Positions 11,506 through 20,276 of a stretch of 64,000 bases of DNA are shown piece by piece (position 1 is the first letter of the stretch; the number at the start of each line of letters is the position of its first letter). A program made the translations under genes and the position numbers. The notes beneath the pieces are model-generated. The model was given only the letters and a program-made list of their open reading frames with translations, was not told the DNA's origin and did no database searches. Origin of the DNA: Buttiauxella gaviniae ATCC 51604 (GTDB taxonomy: Bacteria; Pseudomonadota; Gammaproteobacteria; Enterobacterales; Enterobacteriaceae); contig NZ_LXEP01000008.1 of the NCBI RefSeq assembly GCF_001654835.1, positions 62,001 through 126,000 on the forward strand. Reading direction: 5' to 3'.

Positions 11506-11765
11506 GGTGTTTCCTCACCTTGCTCATCCTGCTGGTGATAAACCAGCGACACCGCCAGCACGCCCGCAATATTGCGTGCCGACTCGATTTGATTCAGCAG
11601 CACGTCACTATGTTCTGCTTCCATAACTACGACCAATTTGCCGTGTTCAGCATCACTTGCCGCGACTTCGCTACCAGGTAGTTCGTTTAATGCGGCACTG
11701 ACCGCGAGAATATTGTGTGGTTGCGCCTGAATGACCAGGCCTGCGACATGCCAGTTAGCTCGCAT
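11502..11765 (-). CDS. napD: NapA signal-peptide-binding chaperone NapD
   Basis: Small cytoplasmic chaperone (87 residues) that binds the Tat signal of NapA and holds back export until cofactor insertion is complete. The sequence [19 protein letters not shown] and the later [19 protein letters not shown] are typical of the family. It overlaps napF by 11 bases at its start and napA by 4 bases at its end, so all three are probably translationally coupled. Confidence 0.94.
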   Translation of the reverse strand: MRANWHVAGLVIQAQPHNILAVSAALNELPGSEVAASDAEHGKLVVVMEAEHSDVLLNQIESARNIAGVLAVSLVYHQQDEQGEETP

Positions 11766-12246
11766 TTGCGTGCCTCATCTTGATGGCTGAAACCGGACAA
11801 CCCGATATACATGCCCCGCAAGCGGTGCAATCGGTGTGATTGAGCAGAGGTTGTGCAATCCCATGCAAAGAAGGGCGAAATGAAATAGCCTGCGTGTCGC
11901 AGGTGTCCTGGCAGCTACGGCATTCGATGCTGTTTTTGGCCAGGCAATTATCGCCAATCAACAGCGTGTGTTCCCACGGGGAAACATCACGCGCCAGGAA
12001 GAGTTGTTCCGGGCAAGCTTGTGCGCAGGCGTAGCAAAAAGTGCATTCACCGTGATCGAAGTTAACTTCGGGGTAGCCACCCTGGCCGCGTTTCAGGACA
12101 CGGGTTTCGCAGGCCGACAAGCAGGTATCGCAGCGAGTGCAATCCACAAGGAAATGGTTTTCATCTCCGCTCCAGGGCGGGCGGAAAGCAGTTGCGGAGC
12201 GTCGAAAGCTCCCGGTCAATAATCCACGTCGGGAAAAATCAGCCAT
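11755..12246 (-). CDS. napF: Ferredoxin-type protein NapF
   Basis: Cytoplasmic iron-sulfur protein thought to help maturation or electron supply of NapA. The ATG at 12246 gives 163 residues against 164 in E. coli and starts MADFSRRGLLTG, matching the family; an upstream extension would add 19 poorly matching residues. Cysteine-rich groups for several [4Fe-4S] clusters are visible: CTRCDTCLSAC, CTFCYACAQACP, CRSCQDTC and CTACGACISGCP. It is the first gene of the operon; an FNR half-site and a NarP-type site lie about 140-165 bp upstream. The order napF-D-A-B-C without napGH is also known in Yersinia. Confidence 0.94.
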   Translation of the reverse strand: MADFSRRGLLTGSFRRSATAFRPPWSGDENHFLVDCTRCDTCLSACETRVLKRGQGGYPEVNFDHGECTFCYACAQACPEQLFLARDVSPWEHTLLIGDNCLAKNSIECRSCQDTCDTQAISFRPSLHGIAQPLLNHTDCTACGACISGCPVSAIKMRHANAS

Positions 12247-12378
12247 AAGGCACATCCTTGCATCACAAATGCCAGCCTTCGCAGTGCAGAAGCCGGCAAA
12301 CACATCTGTGTTATCTTCGTAATTTTCTACGGGTTTTTATAGAGTGATACGTTATGTGACAAAGGGGGAGTAGAGGCA

Positions 12379-12413
12379 TCACCCTTTAGGGGTAAATGCC
12401 GGGATGGGATCAA
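12379..12413 (-). promoter_or_regulatory. Predicted FNR and NarP sites of the napF promoter
   Basis: Read on the minus strand, TTGATCCCATCCCG (12413-12400) has a perfect left FNR half-site (TTGAT) and a poor right half. The 7-2-7 element at 12379-12394 (plus strand TCACCCTTTAGGGGTA) has one perfect NarL/NarP heptamer, AGGGGTA, and a weaker partner. Their centres are 20 bp apart, the spacing I recall for the E. coli napF promoter, where FNR sits near -64.5 and NarP near -44.5. That would put the start of transcription near 12342, with CATAAC (12356-12351) as a possible -10 region. The site calls are by eye; regulation is inferred. Confidence 0.6.
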
Positions 12414-12444
12414 AAAGAAATCGAGTTTGTTAGCGAAACCCATC

Positions 12445-12463
12445 CCCCGACACTGAGTCGGGG
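12445..12463. other. GC-rich hairpin downstream of the IprA-like gene
   Basis: CCCCGAC and GTCGGGG form a 7-bp stem around the loop ACTGA. It lies 20 bp beyond the stop of the IprA-like gene and upstream of the nap promoter, so it may end transcription entering the nap region. There is no clear T-run on either side, so intrinsic termination is uncertain. Confidence 0.4.
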
Positions 12464-12483
12464 TGAATTTTGCGAAAATAAAG

Positions 12484-13092
12484 TTATAACTCAGTATGTT
12501 TAAGCCCTGTCAGTACCCCTCGTTGTATAGTGACTTTCTTCTGCACTTTCAGCTCACCTATAATTTTAAGAATGTAGCTTCTTGATAAACCTGTCTTCTC
12601 TTGTACATATTGTAGAGCAGTGATGCTGTATTTTATATTTGTTGGTTCTCCCTCCAGACGTTTCAATGTTTCACAAATCACTTCATAGGAAGACATTTGC
12701 GTCAGGATATCATTCCACTTGCACACCTTTGCGGCATAGTTGTGAACAATATAAAACATCACTTGCCAGAGATTTTTTTGGGTAATTATTTCAAAAGCCT
12801 GCTCACGAGGTAGTACCCGGAACACGGCATATGATGTAGTTTGTAAGTAGACATCTTCCATAATACCAAGGCCGCAAATTACTGGACCCACCAGACGCGC
12901 AACAATGTGTCTCCGGTCTCTGGAACGTATAGTAAGCTCACCTTCAAGCAGCATATAAAATTGCTTCTTTTGGTTCAGAAAAATAAGTGAGTTCTCTTCA
13001 AAGCAGACTTTTTCTGACTTTGGCGACAATCCAGCAATTATCTCTCTGATGCATTTAATGACTTTTGTGTTATCGGCGATAATGTTTGTCAT
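12484..13092 (-). CDS. IprA/YaiV-family winged-helix regulator
   Basis: A 202-residue protein with the layout of the enterobacterial IprA (YaiV) family: an N-terminal Crp-like cupin half (FYMLLEGELTIRSRDRRHIVARLVG, about residues 45-75) and a C-terminal winged helix with a likely recognition helix at TGLSRSYILKIIGELKVQKK (about 168-187). It lacks the residues expected for cAMP binding, which is normal for this group. Codon use is visibly AT-rich compared with the nap genes. It sits beside a LuxR-type regulator and a broken fimbrial operon, so control of the fimbriae is the likely ancestral role; that is inference. Confidence 0.7.
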   Translation of the reverse strand: MTNIIADNTKVIKCIREIIAGLSPKSEKVCFEENSLIFLNQKKQFYMLLEGELTIRSRDRRHIVARLVGPVICGLGIMEDVYLQTTSYAVFRVLPREQAFEIITQKNLWQVMFYIVHNYAAKVCKWNDILTQMSSYEVICETLKRLEGEPTNIKYSITALQYVQEKTGLSRSYILKIIGELKVQKKVTIQRGVLTGLKHTEL

Positions 13093-13473
13093 CTTGATAA
13101 TCTTATCTTTAATTTATGTTATTGGTTTTGAATATTACTGCGGGCATATTTCTTCGCTGGAGATTATATGTTAAGGCTGCCTTTTAAAATCTATAAGTAC
13201 ATTTTAGGATTAAATGTCTTATTTTGGAAAGTTAAACATTTGCACATATTGTTATTCATTTGTTGCTTTACATATCTAAAAATAATGATAGCTAGTATTA
13301 ATCATTCTTAAAACTAGGGTATAAAAAAATAAGTCCATTAGCTTCTTGAATAACACCCATCCCAAAATAGACACTTCATCCAAGAATAGACACTTCCGCT
13401 AAAAACCCGAAACAGTAAGTAAAATGTACGGAATCAGAGCAAGGACGCAAAGTATCAATAGGAATGGTGCTAT
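13093..13473. other. AT-rich intergenic region with a direct repeat
   Basis: 381 bp between the divergent IprA-like and LuxR-like genes. It is strongly AT-rich and must hold the promoters of both. At 13366-13377 and 13385-13396 the 12-mer AATAGACACTTC occurs twice, 19 bp apart (start to start). These could be binding sites of one of the two regulators or debris of an insertion-sequence end. No ORF with a plausible ribosome binding site was seen. Confidence 0.5.
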
Positions 13474-14061
13474 ATGAAAATTATTATAATGTCTAATGAT
13501 AATTATTTTTCTGAGGGGCTTAGTAATCTTCTGAAGATACACTCCCCTATCTTCGGATTAAGTGATATTTATCATTGCAATACTCTTTCTCAGGTACTGG
13601 CTTACAGAGAGCTAAGTAACATTGATCTTATTCTCACAGAGCTATATGGCAATAACGAGAGTGCGAATGATACCTATAATTTTATATGTAATATGAACGA
13701 ACATTATGAAAAGGTAAAAGTAGTTATTATTGGGGACCCATGCATTAACTACTCGATTATTTTTGGCCCTTGTATAGCAGGCGTTTTAGACCGAAAGGTT
13801 ACTACCAAAAATTTTGTTGCAAATGTGCATGGCATTACTGACCTACATACCAGGAAAATAGCATGTAGCAACGTAAAAATCAGTCACATGGAACGCAGCA
13901 TTATTAACATGCACCTTACCGGTGAATCTAACAATGAAATATCAAGATTGTTAGGTATTAGTATGAAAACGGTATATACGCATAAAAAAAACTGCATATC
14001 CAAATTAGGACTCCGCAACAGAAATTGCTTGTCACTACATTTTAAATCATCGCTAATATAG
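13474..14061 (+). CDS. LuxR-type response regulator, probably fimbrial
   Basis: A 195-residue protein ending in a LuxR/FixJ-type helix-turn-helix (SHMERSIINMHLTGESNNEI followed by a segment with KTVYTHKKN, about residues 134-175). The N-terminal half resembles a receiver domain, with IIIMSNDNYFSEGLSNLL at the start. Where a receiver would carry its phospho-acceptor aspartate the sequence is DLILTEL, so phosphorylation may not occur. Similar proteins accompany fimbrial operons in enterobacteria. It is AT-rich, runs toward the decayed fimbrial subunit gene 115 bp downstream, and is itself intact. Confidence 0.72.
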   Translation: MKIIIMSNDNYFSEGLSNLLKIHSPIFGLSDIYHCNTLSQVLAYRELSNIDLILTELYGNNESANDTYNFICNMNEHYEKVKVVIIGDPCINYSIIFGPCIAGVLDRKVTTKNFVANVHGITDLHTRKIACSNVKISHMERSIINMHLTGESNNEISRLLGISMKTVYTHKKNCISKLGLRNRNCLSLHFKSSLI

Positions 14062-14176
14062 AAGCAGGATATTTTCTATGAATCAAAGGAGAAGGAAAGA
14101 AGTTGTGCAGTAAAATAAATACCTAAGGACGATATTATATCACTTACAAAATTTATACGTATATGGATGGAAAAAT

Positions 14177-14705
14177 ATGAAAATCATTTTCAAAACATAA
14201 AGCTATCACTGCTCTTCCTCGCGACAGGAACAGCCTATGCTCAGTCCACTGTCACTTTTACTGGTGAACTTTCTGGCCAAAGCTGTAGCATTGCTGTAGA
14301 GAGTAATGATATTACCGTGCCATTTGCTACTATTCCTATCAGCACCTTTAATGCAGATGGCGTGAAATCAGTAAATAAGGATTTTACTATTGATTTAACT
14401 GATTGCCAGGACGTTATTAATACACCAGGCATTACTTTCACAAGGACCCAAATAAAAAATCCAATGATGGAGCCTCTATTTTTGCTAACAACTCCAGTGG
14501 TGGTGCAACCAATATTGGTGCCGTTATTTACTTAGGCAACGATGCTGTAGTGAAAAATACAGCAATGGCATCAAATGCTGTTATCACTGGTGGTGAAGGA
14601 ACTATCGAAGCAAAGGCTAACCTGATCGCTACAGGGCAAGCGGCAAAAGGTAATACGGATGGCAAAATCAGTATTCCTGTAACATTTAATATTTCGTACA
14701 ACTAA
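14177..14705 (+). pseudogene. Type 1-like fimbrial major subunit, frameshifted
   Basis: The N-terminal frame gives a signal peptide end and mature start (LLFLATGTAYAQSTVTFTGE then LSGQSCSIAVESNDITVPF), including the first conserved cysteine; DLTDC supplies the second. That frame runs into unrelated sequence after GITFT. From about 14442 the frame one base back continues the protein (KDPNKKSNDGASIFA, then GAVIYLGNDAVV) and ends at 14705 with the typical beta-strand terminus GKISIPVTFNISYN. A second disruption lies in the leader: the likely start ATGAAAATCATTTTC at 14177 is in another frame and soon meets TAA. At least two frameshifts therefore inactivate it. It belongs to a chaperone-usher operon now lost. 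Confidence 0.85.
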
Positions 14706-14740
14706 CATTGGTTGGCGTAATACAAAACTTTAGGTTGATT

Positions 14741-15117
14741 ATGAATTCCTTTATTAAAACTCTTATGTTATTTACGGTGTTAACTTCCCCATAGGCCAAG
14801 GCCAGTGTCATCGTGGATGTCACACGCTATGTCTTGAATGGTGATAAGACTGAGGCAGCGCTAGCTGTCGAAAACAAAGACAAAAATGTTAATCTTGTTC
14901 AGTCTTGAGTCGAACCCGCAGATAAAGATATCATTCCTGATGCTTTTGTTATTACGCCTCCATTATTTCGCTTAGGGGCTGGCGAGCGCAACACTCTACG
15001 CATTATCCGCGAAGCCAGCGTCTACCTGCTGATCGGGAATCCAAATATTGGCTTAATATTAAAGGCATCCCAGCATCAATAAGCAAATCGCAGTCACTCA
15101 TATTATTTTTATTATAA
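14741..15117 (+). pseudogene. PapD-like fimbrial chaperone, decayed
   Basis: From the ATG at 14741 the frame reads as a periplasmic pilus chaperone: leader NSFIKTLMLFTVLTSP, then ASVIVDVTRYVLNGDKTEAA and later FVITPPLFRLGAGERNTLRI. There is an in-frame TAG at the end of the leader and a TGA where the family has a tryptophan (VQS-stop-VEP). Near 15015-15022 the frame shifts and continues LPADRESKYWLNIKGIPA, the conserved domain-linker region, then stops at 15117. The C-terminal immunoglobulin domain is not recognisable, and no usher or adhesin follows. Three separate lesions show that it is dead. Confidence 0.85.
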
Positions 15118-15323
15118 TAAACAATCCTTTTTTTCCGTACGATTTTTGGTGTAGCCTCTCTGAATAACAACCCAAAAATAACTTTGAAACTATTGAATGG
15201 TTTTTCATTGGTTTTGTCTTCTGCATTCATCACATGGTCTACATCAGTTTTCTTAGAGTCTTTAAAATATAGTATTTTTCTTACTGAGTGGTATGAGAGT
15301 CAGCTTTATCCGTCTTTGACAGC

Positions 15324-15357
15324 GACATAGCGCCAGTCCCAATACTGGTGCTATGTC
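15324..15357. terminator. Long hairpin ending the fimbrial remnant
   Basis: GACATAGCGCCAGT pairs with ACTGGTGCTATGTC (14 bp with one G-T pair) around a six-base loop. It lies 56 bp from the convergent aegA stop and 200 bp past the chaperone remnant. Neither side has a good T-run, so it may be a terminator or a recombination relic. The 15118-15412 stretch otherwise shows no recognisable gene. Confidence 0.5.
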
Positions 15358-15412
15358 ATCATCAGCCGAACTTAGAACTTATACCGAGTTTACAATAAAG
15401 GGTAAACCAGCC

Positions 15413-17734
<2,322 letters not shown>

Positions 17735-19450
17735 GTGATAGTAAAACGCTCGCTCTCCACGAGCCTTGCCCGAGCTTTCTTTTACATTATTCTGCTATCG
17801 CTGCTTTCAACAGGCATCGCGATGTTAACCCTTGCCAGCAGTTTGCGAGATGCCGAAGCGATTAACGTCGCAGGTTCGTTACGTATGCAGAGCTATCGCC
17901 TGGGATATGATTTGCAGGGCGACCGCATCAATCTGGACAAACATCTTGAGCAGTACAGCCAGTCACTGCGCTCTCCAGCCTTGCTTAAAATTGAAAAATT
18001 CTGGGTTCCTGCTGAAGTCCGTAACCGTTTCGCAGTGATTAACAATGCCTGGTCCGATATGGAAAACCATATTCGCCAGGGCGATTTGCAGTGGTACAAG
18101 GCCAACATTACTGGCTATGTGGCGCAAATTGACCTGTTTGTCCTCGCCCTTCAACATTATGCTGAACGCAAAATGATGCAGGTGGTGATAGCTTCAGTGG
18201 TAGGTTTTATTGCCATTTTCACGTTGGTCTTTTTCACCTTACGCCGCTTTCGCCACCAGGTTGTGGCACCTCTGAACAAACTAATGGAAGCAAGTCGCAC
18301 TATTGAACGCGGTGAGTTTGATTACCCGCCGCTAAACACACAACTACCAAATGAACTGGGTTTGTTGGCACATACTTTCACACGCATGTCAGGCGAGTTA
18401 CATAAACTTTATCGTTCACTTGAAGAGAGCGTGCAGGAAAAAACCCTGGACCTGCAGGAAGCCAATCAGACGCTGGAAGTGCTATATGCCTGCTCACAAG
18501 CCCTGACGGTCAGTACCATCGATCAGCACTGTTTTGAACGAGTGTTGCAGCAGGTACGCCAGAAAACACCGGTCAATTATCTGGAGATGAAAACGGGTGA
18601 AAACTGGAAAATACAGGAAGGCGTTCAACACGATAAGGAGGCATGGCAAACATTGCCGATCGTGCTTGAGAATAAAGAATTAGGTTTGCTCCGCTGGCAG
18701 GCTCCAGAAGGTGTTCCGCCGCTGCCATTAATGCAAAGTCTGGCAAATATGTTGGGCCGTGGCCTCTACTTCAACCAGGCGCAAAAACATTATCAGCAAT
18801 TGTTGCTGATGGAAGAGCGCGCGACGATTGCCCGGGAATTACACGACTCGTTAGCGCAAGTGCTCTCTTATTTACGTATCCAACTCACGTTACTCAAACG
18901 TGCGGTACCGGCAGAAAACCAGCCTGCGCAGCGCATTATTGGCGATTTTTCCCAAGCGCTGAACGATGCCTACCGCCAGTTACGTGAGCTATTAACGACC
19001 TTCCGCCTGACACTTCAGCAAGCCGATTTACCTTCCGCATTGCAGGAGATGATTGCCCCGCTGCGCAACCAGACTGAAGCTGTTATTACCATGGATTGCG
19101 ACATACCCACTCAGGCGCTGGATGCCTCGCAACAGGTGCATTTGCTGCAGATTATTCGTGAGGGTGTGTTAAATGCTATTAAACATGCGCAAGCACAAAA
19201 AATCACCGTAAGCTGTAATACATCGGTATCAGGGATTCATTCTGTGAATATTCTTGATGACGGAACTGGAATAGCCAGTCTGACGGAACCCGAAGGTCAT
19301 TACGGCTTAAATATTATGCACGAACGCGCCACACGGTTAGGTGGCGAGCTGACTATTTCCCGCCCAGCAGAAGGCGGTACGTTGATTACGATGACTTTTC
19401 GTTCGCCGCCATCAGACCTGGCAACGCGCGAAACGCCGGTGAACCTATAA
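17735..19450 (+). CDS. narQ: Nitrate/nitrite sensor histidine kinase NarQ
   Basis: Inner-membrane kinase that senses periplasmic nitrate and nitrite and phosphorylates NarP. Two membrane segments are visible (about residues 14-34 and 147-168) enclosing a periplasmic domain whose P-box, EAINVAGSLRMQSYRLGYDL, binds nitrate in this family. A HAMP linker follows (VVAPLNKLMEASRTIERGEF). The dimerisation and phospho-acceptor motif is ARELHDSLAQVLSYLRIQL (about 368-386), and the ATPase lobe contains LDDGTGIASLTEPEGHYGLNI. The 571 residues compare with 566 in E. coli, and the GTG start gives the matching N-terminus MIVKRSLSTSLARAFFYI. narP follows after 32 bp. Confidence 0.96.
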   Translation: MIVKRSLSTSLARAFFYIILLSLLSTGIAMLTLASSLRDAEAINVAGSLRMQSYRLGYDLQGDRINLDKHLEQYSQSLRSPALLKIEKFWVPAEVRNRFAVINNAWSDMENHIRQGDLQWYKANITGYVAQIDLFVLALQHYAERKMMQVVIASVVGFIAIFTLVFFTLRRFRHQVVAPLNKLMEASRTIERGEFDYPPLNTQLPNELGLLAHTFTRMSGELHKLYRSLEESVQEKTLDLQEANQTLEVLYACSQALTVSTIDQHCFERVLQQVRQKTPVNYLEMKTGENWKIQEGVQHDKEAWQTLPIVLENKELGLLRWQAPEGVPPLPLMQSLANMLGRGLYFNQAQKHYQQLLLMEERATIARELHDSLAQVLSYLRIQLTLLKRAVPAENQPAQRIIGDFSQALNDAYRQLRELLTTFRLTLQQADLPSALQEMIAPLRNQTEAVITMDCDIPTQALDASQQVHLLQIIREGVLNAIKHAQAQKITVSCNTSVSGIHSVNILDDGTGIASLTEPEGHYGLNIMHERATRLGGELTISRPAEGGTLITMTFRSPPSDLATRETPVNL

Positions 19451-19482
19451 CGATAATAATGTGAACAATATTGGGAGTTGTG

Positions 19483-20127
19483 ATGAGTGAGAAAAATGTC
19501 TGCCAGGTATTAATCGTCGATGATCATCCGTTAATGCGTCGTGGCATCCGCCAATTGCTGGAAATGGATGACAGCTTTAGTGTGGTGGGTGAAGCAAGCA
19601 GCGGTGCAGAAGCCATTAGCCTTGCTAATCGCCTGTCCCCTGACCTGATTTTGCTCGATCTGAATATGAAAGGCCTGAGCGGGTTAGATACGCTAAATGC
19701 CCTGCGCCGTGACGGCGTCAGTGCCCGTATCGTCGTACTGACCGTTTCTGATTCACGCAGTGATATATTCACCCTGATAGATGCTGGTGCTGATGGCTAT
19801 CTGCTTAAAGACAGCGACCCGGATGTATTGCTGGAAGATATACATCGTGGTGCAACTGAAGGCGAAGCTTACAGTGAGCAAGTTGCTGAATACTTACGCA
19901 CCCGCAGCACCGACAAACGCAGTGACGACCCTTTTGCCGTCTTAACCGAACGTGAACTAGATGTCTTGCAAGAAGTCGCTAAAGGTTTGTCAAACAAGCA
20001 GATTGCCTCTGGCCTGCATATCTCAGAAGAGACAGTGAAAGTGCATATACGCAATTTGCTGCGTAAACTTCAGGTGCGTTCACGCGTCGCGGCAACCGTG
20101 CTTTTCCTTGAAAATCGGGGCTTCTAA
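19483..20127 (+). CDS. narP: Nitrate/nitrite response regulator NarP
   Basis: Response regulator of 214 residues with a CheY-like receiver (VLIVDDHPLMRRG; phospho-acceptor in LILLDLNMKGLSG, about D59) and a LuxR-type DNA-binding domain (LTERELDVLQEVAKGLSNKQ, then SEETVKVHIRNLLRKL). The sequence, including DDPFAVLTERELDVL and RVAATVLFLENRGF, is closer to E. coli NarP than NarL. The ATG at 19483 follows TTGGGAG; the GTG-initiated longer form has no ribosome binding site. In E. coli narP is far away, beside the ccm genes; here it is in an apparent operon with its sensor narQ. Confidence 0.93.
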   Translation: MSEKNVCQVLIVDDHPLMRRGIRQLLEMDDSFSVVGEASSGAEAISLANRLSPDLILLDLNMKGLSGLDTLNALRRDGVSARIVVLTVSDSRSDIFTLIDAGADGYLLKDSDPDVLLEDIHRGATEGEAYSEQVAEYLRTRSTDKRSDDPFAVLTERELDVLQEVAKGLSNKQIASGLHISEETVKVHIRNLLRKLQVRSRVAATVLFLENRGF

Positions 20128-20186
20128 GCCCTGTTTCAACAGGTAAAATACCTACATAGCACGAAAATAATTTACATTATCTCCTT

Positions 20187-20204
20187 ATTTCCTCCACGTT
20201 TGGA
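20187..20204 (+). promoter_or_regulatory. Candidate BaeR box upstream of acrD
   Basis: ATTTCCTCCACGTTTGGA matches about 13 of 18 positions of the BaeR consensus TTTTTCTCCATDATTGGC, including the whole CTCCA core. It lies 73 bp upstream of the acrD start. BaeSR activates acrD in E. coli and Salmonella. The match is by eye and could be chance. Confidence 0.42.
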
Positions 20205-20276
20205 CTTGCTGTTAAGGCTAAAGTGACAACTGATATCAATAATCACAATCTGAAGTACTGACGAGGTCCTGACTGA

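Noticed and set aside
15003-15233. 76-codon minus-strand frame over the fimbrial chaperone remnant
   Set aside because: The plus strand here is readable as chaperone sequence with lesions (LPADRESKYWLNIKGIPA), which explains the region better.
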